A stretch of DNA of 64,000 nt, taken from the NCBI GenBank assembly GCA_002713365.1, contig PASR01000008.1, forward strand, positions 334,363 to 398,362, given 5' to 3'. Shown piece after piece: positions 1 through 8,293 of the stretch. Under the pieces are notes generated by a model, which had not been told where the DNA came from, made no database searches, and saw only the letters and a list, made by a program, of their open reading frames with translations. A program made the translations under genes and the position numbers. The DNA comes from Rhodospirillaceae bacterium. Lineage in GTDB: Bacteria > Pseudomonadota > Alphaproteobacteria > UBA6615. Positions within the stretch are counted from its first letter, which is position 1. Each line of letters begins with the position of its first letter.

Positions 1-4
1 TCGA

Positions 5-1354
5 TTACCTCTTCATTGCAGTAATATCAAGACTACTCCGCAACCATTTAATCAATACTTCACTACCTTCAACATAACCGCCTTCACCCCTTATGTTACT
101 GACAGTTAATCGTCCACCAGTGCGTTGTAATAAAGATTGTGCTATAAATAGACCTAAACCCAAATGATCGTCCTCTCGTGTAGAAATATATGGCTCTCCC
201 ACACGGTCTAGAAGAGCAGGCGAAAAACCAGGTCCATCATCTCTTATAATAACAAATATAGAATTAATGGACCAGGATATTTGTATAGAAACTTTTTCAT
301 TTGCAAACTGTAAAGCATTTTGTACTATATTACCCAGTCCATGATTAAACTCCGGACTGCTAAACACAATAGGCTCTTTACTATTATCCTCAGTTGATAC
401 ATCAACGTCTAAAGAAACTCCTTCTTTTGGATATCTATCAGCCGCTGAACGAACCAAGTCAGACAAATTTATACGAGCAAAAGGAGTCCCACTATCTTCT
501 GTTGATGGTTGCACTAGTAGCTCGGCTAATATTTCCTTACAACGCACAGCTTCAGCGCACAGAATCTTTATATCATCATTAAACTCGCTATTAGGCTGCA
601 TTTCCCGATTTAACTCGGTCGCTGTAACTAAGATAGTAGATAATGGACTTCCTAACTCATGAGCAGCTGCAGCAGCTAAACCACCAACCGCTGATAATTG
701 CTGTTCACGTGCCAGTGAAAGCTGCGTGACCGATAACGCGTTAGACATACGTCGACTTTCAGCAGCTAAACTACCCGCATATACCGCTAAAAATAGTGTT
801 CCAATTACAACTGCAGTCCATAAGCCCCAAACATATAAACTTGGTAATTCCAGCCCTATATCAGTCCAGGGCAAAGGCAAATGTCTAAAAACTAGGGCTG
901 TCGCACATACAATTACTAAACCACATAAAATTGCGGTTGCCCTTCTAGTTAACACAGTCGCAGAAACTGTTACCGGCCCTAAGAACAGTAAAGCAAAGGG
1001 ATTTGTCAGACCTCCAGTTAGATAAAGTAAAAAAGCTAATTGAAGTGTATCAAAAGCTAAATATGCGGCGGCCTCCCATTCTTTAAGTAACCCTTGTTCA
1101 GGGTGCCTAAAGGTCATTACAAGGTTCAATAGTACTGAAATACCAACAACTAACAGGGCAAAATTTATTGGTAATGACCAGTTCAATCCAAATTGAACCC
1201 AAAACAGTGCCATTAGTTGACCAATTACAGCAATCCATCGAATTCTTGTTAAAGTCCTGAGCTGCACCCGCCCATCAATAACAAATAACGACCCTGATGG
1301 AGAAACAGTTGCTGCATCAGGCGTTAAGTTTTCTATTTCTTCGGCCTGGTTCAT
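5..1354 (-). CDS. regB: RegB/PrrB/ActS-type redox-sensing histidine kinase
   Basis: Membrane sensor kinase of the RegB/RegA two-component family, which senses quinone-pool redox state and controls energy-metabolism genes. The N-terminal half has about six hydrophobic segments and contains the GGLTNPF heptapeptide (residues 114-120), the family's quinone-binding signature. The H-box AAHELGSPLSTI places the phospho-acceptor at His232. A cysteine at 272 (AVRCKEI) lies exactly 40 residues later, the spacing of His225 and redox-active Cys265 in Rhodobacter RegB. The C-terminal ATPase has the N-box (NALQFANE) and glycine boxes (DDGPGF, LGLGLF). The length of 449 aa is normal. The partner regA is not in the window and could lie just past the left edge. 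The gene is complete; its stop is at base 5. Confidence 0.93.
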   Translation of the reverse strand: MNQAEEIENLTPDAATVSPSGSLFVIDGRVQLRTLTRIRWIAVIGQLMALFWVQFGLNWSLPINFALLVVGISVLLNLVMTFRHPEQGLLKEWEAAAYLAFDTLQLAFLLYLTGGLTNPFALLFLGPVTVSATVLTRRATAILCGLVIVCATALVFRHLPLPWTDIGLELPSLYVWGLWTAVVIGTLFLAVYAGSLAAESRRMSNALSVTQLSLAREQQLSAVGGLAAAAAHELGSPLSTILVTATELNREMQPNSEFNDDIKILCAEAVRCKEILAELLVQPSTEDSGTPFARINLSDLVRSAADRYPKEGVSLDVDVSTEDNSKEPIVFSSPEFNHGLGNIVQNALQFANEKVSIQISWSINSIFVIIRDDGPGFSPALLDRVGEPYISTREDDHLGLGLFIAQSLLQRTGGRLTVSNIRGEGGYVEGSEVLIKWLRSSLDITAMKR

Positions 1355-1498
1355 TTTGCATCAACCACAATTTTATACGCCTTAATAAGGCAACAGCATT
1401 TAGAGTCCACTTTAGCTAATTTTTTATGATTCTTTCATAAAAAATCTAAAGACCTTATAAAGGTAATACTATCTGGTTATCCGGATTATTAACAACAT

Positions 1499-2524
1499 TT
1501 AATTATTGTCGGTTACTATAGTTCTACAAGCTATAGAAGCACGTATAAGGTTTATTGCAACAGATGCTCCAACAGCTCCGCCCATAGAAATGCCTAGTTC
1601 AAGTAAGGGCCGCTTACCAAGTGCATTTAATACAATTGAATGAGGCGGTATTGGAGATAAATGTGAAATGCAACAATGCAAAATTAATTCTGGGTTAATT
1701 CTATGTAATACCAAAGCTGCAGCAGTAGAAACAAACCCATCCAGTAAAACAGGCATTCTAGCTATACGAGCTGCTATAATTGCCCCCACTTCTGCAGCAA
1801 TTTCCTGGCCTCCCAAACAACGCAAAACGTTTAAGGGGTCACGTATTAACGGCTTATTAACCTCTATCCCAGCTCTAATCGCTTCCAATGTATTGACACT
1901 ATTTGTGCTTTTTTCTTGTTTTTTATTACCAAACCAATCTTCAATGTTTTCTGATAACAAAACGCAACACATGGCTGATGCTGAAGTTTCATTACCAACC
2001 CCCATTTCTCCCAAAACAAGCAAATCAATATTATCTTCAACGGCCAGCATTCCATATGCAATTGCACGAGCACATTCTTCTTCGGTCATGGCAGGCCCTT
2101 GGGTAAAGTCTTGAGTCGGCTGCTCTAAAGCCATCTCATACACCCTCAAATCAGCGTCAGCCAAAACTGCTAATTGATTAACCGGTGACCCTCCAGAGAT
2201 ACAATCTTGCACCATCTTCGCCGTCATATTAGAAGAATATTGTGTTATACCTTGATCTGTAACCCCATGATTTCCAGCAAATATACATATTCTCGGATGG
2301 TCTATTGTCGGTGGATACTTCCCTTGCCAAATTGATAACCAACTTATAATCTCATCCAAGCGGCCAAGCGATCCTACAAATTCAGCTTTCTTACTTTCAT
2401 GCTTTTGGGTTGTTTTTGTAGACTCCATGTCTGCTTTAGGCAAATCGTCCAATAATTTGAGAATTTCAGCAAAATTTATGCTACTGGTATTTTTAGAATT
2501 TGATAGATTAGAAACCTCTGCCAT
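1499..2524 (-). CDS. cobT: Nicotinate-nucleotide-dimethylbenzimidazole phosphoribosyltransferase (CobT), possibly with altered catalytic site
   Basis: CobT activates the lower-ligand base (dimethylbenzimidazole) to its alpha-ribotide for the cobalamin nucleotide loop. Family motifs are clear: GSLGRLDEI, FAGNHGVTDQG, GGSPVNQLA, GEMGVGNETSASA, LGGQEIAAEVGAI and DGFVSTAAAL. At 341 aa it is near the usual 340-350. The C-terminal motif, normally close to LGMRLGEGTGAALA, reads LGISMGGAVGASVA here, so the glutamate matching the catalytic base of Salmonella CobT (Glu317) appears to be glycine. The reading frame is intact. It is divergent from cobS-cobC across 67 bp, which supports a cobalamin role. 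Start ATG follows GTGAG at short spacing. Confidence 0.9.
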   Translation of the reverse strand: MAEVSNLSNSKNTSSINFAEILKLLDDLPKADMESTKTTQKHESKKAEFVGSLGRLDEIISWLSIWQGKYPPTIDHPRICIFAGNHGVTDQGITQYSSNMTAKMVQDCISGGSPVNQLAVLADADLRVYEMALEQPTQDFTQGPAMTEEECARAIAYGMLAVEDNIDLLVLGEMGVGNETSASAMCCVLLSENIEDWFGNKKQEKSTNSVNTLEAIRAGIEVNKPLIRDPLNVLRCLGGQEIAAEVGAIIAARIARMPVLLDGFVSTAAALVLHRINPELILHCCISHLSPIPPHSIVLNALGKRPLLELGISMGGAVGASVAINLIRASIACRTIVTDNN

Positions 2525-2591
2525 TTTTTTCTCACTATTGTTAAGAGGATTTCCCGTTCCGTAAAATTACTATTTAACGTATAAGTATACT

Positions 2592-3437
2592 ATGAGCTCA
2601 AATCCTGAACTATCCAAACCTAATTCATCAGATGATGAGACACAATCATCCGATATAGTTGAACAGTTGCGACTAGCTAAATATTTCTTAACGCACAATT
2701 CAGTAAACATCACCAATAAAGGTTATATTATTACATCCGACGATCTAGCAAAAGCTATATGGCTGTTTCCTATTGTAGGGGTTGCAATAGGAGGGTTGGG
2801 GGCACTTACACTAATATTACTTATATGGACAGGCGTTCCAGAGCCAGTTGCTGCAGCTTTATCAGTAGGGCTTATTATATGGATTACTGGGGCAACCCAA
2901 GAAGATGGTCTAGCAAATCTTATAGACGGATTGGGAAGTGGAAAAAACCAAGAACAAAAAATAGCTATTATGAGATCTAAAAACCGAGGCTCATATGGCA
3001 TACTGTGTCTAGCCATTGTCACGATTTCTAAAGTCGCTGCCATAGCTAGCATTGCATATGTCGACGCAGGAGCCGCAGCAGCAGCAATTATAGCCGCTGC
3101 CGTGTGGAGCCGTTCTCTTATAGCCCCAAGCATGCGTTGGCTGCCACCTCTCATAGAAGAGCTTCCCTCAGAATGGATAATTACGCCCACGGAAGGAAAT
3201 ATATGGAAAGGATTGGTTTTAGGCTTTTTATTGCTAGCGCTAATGTTAATTACACCTGTAGGAACTAGTTTTATAATTATACTGATAGTAGGAGGGGCTA
3301 GTGCTTTTGCTATAGGTTGGTTAGCATTATGGCAAATACAGGGCTATACAGTCGATATTTTATGGGGCATTCAACAGGTCGCTGAGACTACAGTTCTAGT
3401 CGTAACCAGCGCTATTATTATAGGAAATATAGCATGA
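2592..3437 (+). CDS. cobS: Adenosylcobinamide-GDP ribazoletransferase (cobalamin synthase)
   Basis: Integral membrane enzyme joining AdoCbi-GDP and alpha-ribazole (phosphate), the penultimate cobalamin step. The 281 aa protein has about six to seven hydrophobic segments. After a hydrophilic N-terminus of about 50 residues it has LFPIVGVAIGG, the family opening, then EDGLANLIDGLGSG followed by the conserved RSKNRGSYG. In most homologues the acidic motif reads DGLAD..DG; here the Asp after Ala is Asn. Its stop overlaps the cobC start (ATGA), indicating translational coupling. No clear Shine-Dalgarno precedes the ATG. Confidence 0.92.
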   Translation: MSSNPELSKPNSSDDETQSSDIVEQLRLAKYFLTHNSVNITNKGYIITSDDLAKAIWLFPIVGVAIGGLGALTLILLIWTGVPEPVAAALSVGLIIWITGATQEDGLANLIDGLGSGKNQEQKIAIMRSKNRGSYGILCLAIVTISKVAAIASIAYVDAGAAAAAIIAAAVWSRSLIAPSMRWLPPLIEELPSEWIITPTEGNIWKGLVLGFLLLALMLITPVGTSFIIILIVGGASAFAIGWLALWQIQGYTVDILWGIQQVAETTVLVVTSAIIIGNIA

Positions 3438-4111
3438 GCACACGAACCTCTTGGTGGTGGGTCCGACATGCACCTGTTACTTCAACGGGCGGGCGCATCT
3501 ACGGTAATACTGACCCTGCAGCTAACGTTGAAGATCCACCAACATACAAAGCATTAGCAAGTTTTCTGCCAGAGAATGCAATATTAGTCACAAGTCATCT
3601 TAAACGCACTAAACAAACTGCTGACGCCATAAAGTCTGCAGGCCTAATTTTACCGGAAGCAATAGTAGAAAATAATTTAGGAGAACAAAACTTTGGAGAT
3701 TGGCAGGGTAAAGTTCGTGAAGAAGTTTATGCTACACTTAATCCCAAACATTTATTCTGGTTGGCCTCTGCTGATACTAAAGCACCAAACGGCGAGAGCT
3801 TTAACGATTTAATGCAAAGAGTATCTATTGTTATTAAGAAGTTAACCAAAATATATGCTGGGGAAAATATAATATCCGTCGGACATGGAGGTGTAATTCG
3901 TGCAGCAATCGGATGTGCATTAAATCTTGACCCAGAAGTAGCTTTGTCATGCCAAATAGATAACTGTTCAATCACTCGCCTCGACTACTTTGAGCCAACT
4001 GAAAGTCATCCAAACGGTGCATGGGCAGTATTTCATATAAATCATCATGTAACATCTGAGAGTGTATTAGAGGCGGATCACACAGCTATGTTAGCTTTAT
4101 TGAAAAGCTAA
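3434..4111 (+). CDS. cobC: Histidine phosphatase family protein, probable alpha-ribazole phosphatase
   Basis: Member of the phosphoglycerate mutase/histidine phosphatase superfamily. It has the N-terminal catalytic VRHAPV (His at about residue 12), an acidic GEQNFGDWQG segment typical of the CobC branch, and the second catalytic histidine in SVGHGGVIRAA. CobC removes the phosphate from alpha-ribazole-5'-phosphate or from cobalamin-5'-phosphate. The family is broad, and the assignment rests mainly on the 4-nt overlap with cobS and the neighbouring cobT. It lacks a signal peptide, so it is cytoplasmic. Length 225 aa. Confidence 0.82.
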   Translation: MSTRTSWWWVRHAPVTSTGGRIYGNTDPAANVEDPPTYKALASFLPENAILVTSHLKRTKQTADAIKSAGLILPEAIVENNLGEQNFGDWQGKVREEVYATLNPKHLFWLASADTKAPNGESFNDLMQRVSIVIKKLTKIYAGENIISVGHGGVIRAAIGCALNLDPEVALSCQIDNCSITRLDYFEPTESHPNGAWAVFHINHHVTSESVLEADHTAMLALLKS

Positions 4112-4183
4112 AAATTTATCTGAAACAAAGGATATTAATAATTTTTTATCTCCAAGACCAGTTACCTTTATTTCATGCAAAAT

Positions 4184-4741
4184 CTAATTAGCGTAAGCCT
4201 CCTCGATAACCTTTACCAGCCTTCGAGAACGACTATTCTTAGCCACATCCAAAACCGATCGACCAGTGAAGTCTGTATGCTCTATATTTGCGCCATGTTC
4301 TATTAATAATAGCACAATTTCAGTTTGATTCTTCTCCACTGCATTCATTAATGCGGTTCGGCCATCGAGGTTTTCCCTATCAATAAGCTTATCAACTTCT
4401 AATAGTAATTCCACTACATCGAAATGCCCGTTACCTGACGCATAGTATAATGCACTATTTCCTAAGACATCTGTAATATCTGCCCTTGTCTTAAATTCAA
4501 TTAACACTTCTATAGCTGCATAAGATCCCTGTATAGCTCCCCATATAAGAGCTGTTTTTCCATCTTGGTCAGTACGACTGGTGGACGCCCTTCTTACCAT
4601 AAGGTCTCTTAACTCATTAGGTCTATTTTCGTAGGTAGCAACAATCACCGGATCCTCTTGAAAAATCTCGGTACCCGCCAAGAGCACTTCTGTTGACGAG
4701 CCTAAAAATGATAAAATCATTATTAAAATTCTTAACCACAT
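4184..4741 (-). CDS. Exported ankyrin-repeat protein
   Basis: A 185 aa protein with an N-terminal hydrophobic segment (LRILIMILSFLGSS) ending near LLAG, consistent with a signal peptide, so it is probably periplasmic. The rest is four or five ankyrin repeats: DGKTALIWGAIQGSYAAIEVLI, LGNSALYYASGNGHFDVVELLL, DGRTALMNAVEKNQTEIVLLLI and FTGRSVLDVA. Ankyrin repeats mediate protein binding, so no enzymatic role can be inferred. It is convergent with cobC (72 bp apart) and divergent from the YcgN-like gene. Small periplasmic ankyrin proteins are common in proteobacteria; the partner here is unknown. Confidence 0.75.
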   Translation of the reverse strand: MWLRILIMILSFLGSSTEVLLAGTEIFQEDPVIVATYENRPNELRDLMVRRASTSRTDQDGKTALIWGAIQGSYAAIEVLIEFKTRADITDVLGNSALYYASGNGHFDVVELLLEVDKLIDRENLDGRTALMNAVEKNQTEIVLLLIEHGANIEHTDFTGRSVLDVAKNSRSRRLVKVIEEAYAN

Positions 4742-4783
4742 ATAATAAGTGTTTCTACATTAGAAGTTTAAGGTCAAGTATTC

Positions 4784-4811
4784 TTACAAAAAACATTGCT
4801 TTCTATATAAT
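4784..4811 (+). promoter_or_regulatory. Candidate sigma-70 promoter upstream of the YcgN-family gene
   Basis: TTACAA (-35) and TATAAT (-10) separated by 16 bp in the 181-bp divergent spacer between the ankyrin gene and the YcgN-family gene. It would give a leader of about 100 nt. The spacer is very AT-rich, so chance matches are possible. Confidence 0.4.
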
Positions 4812-4922
4812 AGTTTTTAGGATGATACAAAAAATTATATGGCAATTAGAAAATGTACTCCCGTTTTCTGATAAGTCTTATGAAGCTATAACTTTGAGAT
4901 TCTATTTGATGAATATACTTTC

Positions 4923-5405
4923 ATGAATAAAAACCCGTTTTGGAAAACTAAAACACTCGATGAGATGAATAATCAAGAGTGGGAATCTCTTTGTGATAGA
5001 TGTGGACAATGCTGTCTGCACAAACTCAAAGATATTGAAAGCAACCAAACTGCTCTTACTAATGTGTCTTGTAAGTATCTCGATCTCAACACATGTCAAT
5101 GTACTGATTATAAAAACCGATCAACAAATGTTCCTGATTGCGTTGAACTTACAGCCCAAAATGCAGGTGAGTTAGACTGGATGCCTCAGACTTGCGCATA
5201 TAGGTTGTTAGCCGAAGGTAAAACCCTATACTGGTGGCATCCGCTTATATCTGGCAATAGTCATTCTGTGCATGAGGCAGGGATTTCCATAAGGAATCAA
5301 GCTATAAACGAAGAACTTATTGAGGACATTGAGGACCATATTGTTAATTGGCTTAATAACAAAAACTCGCCCGGAGCTCCTCCCTTAAGGAAGAAAAAGC
5401 CATAA
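4923..5405 (+). CDS. YcgN/UPF0260 family cysteine-cluster protein
   Basis: A 160 aa soluble protein of the YcgN (UPF0260, CxxCxxCC zinc/iron-chelating) family. The diagnostic N-terminal CDRCGQCC is at about residues 25-32, followed by further conserved cysteines (VSCKYLDLNTCQCTDY, VPDCVEL, QTCAYRLL) and WWHPLISG. Eight or more cysteines suggest a bound metal or Fe-S cluster, but the biochemical role is unknown. The gene appears monocistronic, with the aldolase gene starting 50 nt downstream. Start ATG at 4923 gives the usual family N-terminus (FWKTKTLDEM). Confidence 0.88.
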   Translation: MNKNPFWKTKTLDEMNNQEWESLCDRCGQCCLHKLKDIESNQTALTNVSCKYLDLNTCQCTDYKNRSTNVPDCVELTAQNAGELDWMPQTCAYRLLAEGKTLYWWHPLISGNSHSVHEAGISIRNQAINEELIEDIEDHIVNWLNNKNSPGAPPLRKKKP

Positions 5406-5455
5406 TAAAATCAAACTCATTTGAATGTTTTAGAAGAATAATAGGTAAAGACTAA

Positions 5456-6370
5456 ATGAATAAACAAACTCAGCCTACTGGCATCTATGCTGCCGCGCTA
5501 ACCCCCATGAATATTGATCTATCTCTTAATCTTAAGCTATTTATAAAACATTGTAATTGGCTTCTAGACAATGGCTGTGATGGAATAGCCCCTTTAGGCA
5601 CTACGGGAGAAGCAAACTCACTAAGTATAGACGAAAGATTATCAATTCTAGAGTCTCTTGCTGATGCAGGTATTTCTGGTAATAAATTGATAGCAGGTGT
5701 TGGTTGCTGTGCTTTTCCAGATACTATAACCCTCACTAAGCGCGCTCTAGAATGTGGGGCAGGTGGGGTATTAATGTTACCTCCGTTTTATTATAAAAAA
5801 CCAAGCATGGAAGGATTATTTTCGGCTTTTGCTAACATTGTAGATAAGATTAACGATCCAGAACTAAAAATTTACTTATACAACTTTCCTCAACAGGTTG
5901 GTTTCGAATTACCTATTGAGTTAGTTGCCAAACTTCATAAAACATTTCCAGATACAATTGTAGGTATGAAAGATAGTTCAGGAGACTGGCCACGAATGAA
6001 AAAAATTCTTAAAGAATTACCCACTTTTCGTTTATTCCCAGGTTCAGAAGAGTTTCTTGTTCCTGCTCTTCGCCTTGGGGGAGTAGGCTGCATTTCAGCT
6101 ACGGTAAACATATCAGCTCCCTATGCTGGAAGAGTCTATAAAAACTGGAAAGAAAGCGACGCGGATAAAGAGCAAATACATCTTACGCGCTTAAGAAATG
6201 CATTTAGTGGAATGGCCACCATTCCTGCAATGAAGGCTTACTTAGAAAAAACTTTTGGAGATACAGGATGGAGAACTGCACGCCCCCCTTTCCTGCAAAC
6301 AACTTCAGCTGATCTCGCAAAAGCAAGTAAGCGTCTTTCAGAGGCAAACTTCTCCATACCGAAATCATAA
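5456..6370 (+). CDS. DapA/NanA-superfamily aldolase or dehydratase (not typical DapA)
   Basis: Class I Schiff-base lyase of the dihydrodipicolinate synthase/N-acetylneuraminate lyase superfamily, 304 aa. Visible are the TTGE motif (residues 49-52), the catalytic tyrosine in LYNFPQ (Tyr142) and the Schiff-base lysine in GMKDSSG (Lys172). In E. coli DapA the YNVPSR arginine (Arg138) binds the aspartate-semialdehyde carboxylate; the equivalent here is Gln147. A 2-keto-3-deoxy acid aldolase or related activity is therefore more likely than lysine biosynthesis. It is convergent with an amidohydrolase 14 bp away, suggesting a small catabolic locus. ATAGGTAAAG precedes the ATG. Substrate unknown. 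Confidence 0.83.
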   Translation: MNKQTQPTGIYAAALTPMNIDLSLNLKLFIKHCNWLLDNGCDGIAPLGTTGEANSLSIDERLSILESLADAGISGNKLIAGVGCCAFPDTITLTKRALECGAGGVLMLPPFYYKKPSMEGLFSAFANIVDKINDPELKIYLYNFPQQVGFELPIELVAKLHKTFPDTIVGMKDSSGDWPRMKKILKELPTFRLFPGSEEFLVPALRLGGVGCISATVNISAPYAGRVYKNWKESDADKEQIHLTRLRNAFSGMATIPAMKAYLEKTFGDTGWRTARPPFLQTTSADLAKASKRLSEANFSIPKS

Positions 6371-6384
6371 CATCTATGACAATA

Positions 6385-7290
6385 CTAAAGACGATAAAAT
6401 CGCTCTGCTGTATTATGAAAAAAGGCGCTTTGCTCTTCTTCAGGTCGGTTCTTTACAGCCTCCATGTAGATATTCATCATATCGCTATAAGTCGATTTAA
6501 GTTTCTCAACCGGAAAGTTACTACCGAAGAAACAACGGTTGGCTCCAAATAGGTCTAATAGCGTGTTATATTGTCGAGAAATCTGATTTTGAGAACGGCT
6601 CACCCCACCAAAACTAAAAAGCTGAGTAGCAGAACATTTAATAAATACGTTTTCATGATTTACTAGAGGTAATAAGGCCACTTTCCATTTTTCAAATATA
6701 TTATCATCATCACTGGTTAATAGACCTCCATGTACTAAGCAAAAATTTACCCCTGGATTATCAGAAACCAGTTCAGAAAAGTGGGTAAATTGATTGGGAA
6801 AACCCTGCAATTCTAGTGTTATTCCATATTTTTCTAGTAGAGAAACCCCATAGCGATAATCATTACTTAAACAGAAATCAGGTCGGTCCACTGCTTGCCT
6901 AACCGGATTGTTTTCTTCCCAGTAAACAACATCTCGAACCGCCCTAAAATTTGGGTAGAGACAATGAGCAGAAAGTACTTCTTCTACCAAAGGGTCCGAA
7001 AGCTTGGCGTATCCTGCTATAGCATGCGGAAAGCCATGTTTGTCAGCTATAGATTGCAGCCATTTTGTTTCTCCCACAGGATCTGAACTATCATAATGAG
7101 CCTGTACATGTACTGACTTAGTAATATTATAGACTCCAAAATCAGATATTAAATCTTCAATAAGATAGTCTTGCTGTAATTCTTCATAGGTATCAGCAAA
7201 TATTTTAGGAGAGGTAGGAGCTAATAACCAAGGATAATTTTTTACTTCCCACAGATGATGATGAGTATCAATTATAGGTCCATCATACAT
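6385..7290 (-). CDS. COG3618-type TIM-barrel metal-dependent hydrolase (lactonase-like)
   Basis: Amidohydrolase-superfamily protein of about 301 aa. The N-terminal metal-binding DTHHHLW is followed by HVQAHYD, CLVHGGLL and the C-terminal GSNFPVEK typical of the COG3618 group, which includes sugar lactonases such as rhamnono- and fuconolactonase. The superfamily aspartate position reads Asn, as in other GSNFPV members I recall. The ORF track begins at a TTG; I prefer the ATG six bases downstream, after GAAAGATTG. Its position opposite a 2-keto-acid-type aldolase and upstream of no other enzyme suggests lactone hydrolysis in sugar-acid catabolism, but no dehydrogenase or dehydratase is nearby. 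Confidence 0.78.
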   Translation of the reverse strand: MYDGPIIDTHHHLWEVKNYPWLLAPTSPKIFADTYEELQQDYLIEDLISDFGVYNITKSVHVQAHYDSSDPVGETKWLQSIADKHGFPHAIAGYAKLSDPLVEEVLSAHCLYPNFRAVRDVVYWEENNPVRQAVDRPDFCLSNDYRYGVSLLEKYGITLELQGFPNQFTHFSELVSDNPGVNFCLVHGGLLTSDDDNIFEKWKVALLPLVNHENVFIKCSATQLFSFGGVSRSQNQISRQYNTLLDLFGANRCFFGSNFPVEKLKSTYSDMMNIYMEAVKNRPEEEQSAFFHNTAERFYRL

Positions 7291-7329
7291 AATCAATCTT
7301 TCAACTTTTCTGGTTATAAATAAAAAAAA

Positions 7330-8268
7330 TTATATTTTATTTCTGCGTTTACCAAAATTTACTAACATTAAGCCGGCGAAAACAAGAACCACTGCTATCC
7401 ACAACCAGGCACTTGGCTCTTCACCATAAAACCAGGCCCCCCAACCAAGCCCCATTAGTGTGGTAATATAGCCAACCTGAGCCAAATAAACAGCACCAGA
7501 CATTGATACGACAGTAAAATACAAGAAGAAGGTGCATACCGTAATTAAACCATAAGCGATCAAGGCTTGATCACCCACGTTAAAATCTAGCCAGATTGGA
7601 TGAAAAGTGTTGGTTGCAATAGAAGCAACCAAGGCAGTTATTGAAGCAGAGAACATAGTCCCCATCGCTAAAACCATAGAATCAGCTTCCATTGGCCTCG
7701 CTGCCTCTGCGTATACATTAGTAAGGGCCCAGGCCGTAGGAGTAATAAAAGCAAGTAATGCATAAGGCAACATATCAGCAGATGGCAAACTGCCTCGCGG
7801 CAGCACTAGAACTCCTACTCCTATAAGACCTAATAATACCCCAGCTGCCCTGCAAGCATCTAATTTTTCCAGACGGATTATTACGGCAACTATATAAGTA
7901 ATAACAGGAGCAGTAACTATTATAACTGACATCAAGCCCGCAGGTATATGTTCAACTACAAAAACCATATTAGAGTTAGGCAGTGCTATGCCAACCGAAC
8001 CCATTATAGCAAAATAACTTACATAACGTTGGTTGAATTTAACCTTAACCCCCCTAATCAGAATTATCATTAATAACCCTGTACCCGCTATTAAAGTTTG
8101 CCAAAACACTGCTCCAATAGGAGAAATTCCTTCTAAAGCCAGAAATTTGGTAAAAGCAGGACTTAAGCCCCATAAAGACCCCAAGGCTAAAAGTAGAAGC
8201 AGAGGCAAAAAAGGCTTAGAAAGACCCGGTGAGGTTTCAAATCGGTACTTCATTTTAGAAAATATCAT
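7330..8268 (-). CDS. EamA/DMT-family transporter (first of tandem pair)
   Basis: A 312 aa polytopic membrane protein with about ten hydrophobic helices arranged as two EamA repeats (roughly residues 20-145 and 170-305). Family features include LGSLWGLSPAFTKFLALEGISP at the start of helix 1 and the terminal FAGLMLVNFGKRR. EamA proteins usually export metabolites or amino acids; the substrate is not predictable. The neighbouring EamA gene is a clear paralogue with matching blocks (LLALGSLWG / LIVLGALWG; SGAVYLAQVGY / SGAVYLGQVGY). It lies 39 bp upstream of the amidohydrolase on the same strand, so co-transcription is likely. Confidence 0.85.
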   Translation of the reverse strand: MIFSKMKYRFETSPGLSKPFLPLLLLLALGSLWGLSPAFTKFLALEGISPIGAVFWQTLIAGTGLLMIILIRGVKVKFNQRYVSYFAIMGSVGIALPNSNMVFVVEHIPAGLMSVIIVTAPVITYIVAVIIRLEKLDACRAAGVLLGLIGVGVLVLPRGSLPSADMLPYALLAFITPTAWALTNVYAEAARPMEADSMVLAMGTMFSASITALVASIATNTFHPIWLDFNVGDQALIAYGLITVCTFFLYFTVVSMSGAVYLAQVGYITTLMGLGWGAWFYGEEPSAWLWIAVVLVFAGLMLVNFGKRRNKI

Positions 8269-8293
8269 GCATGTGGTGTTATGAAGCTTTTAG

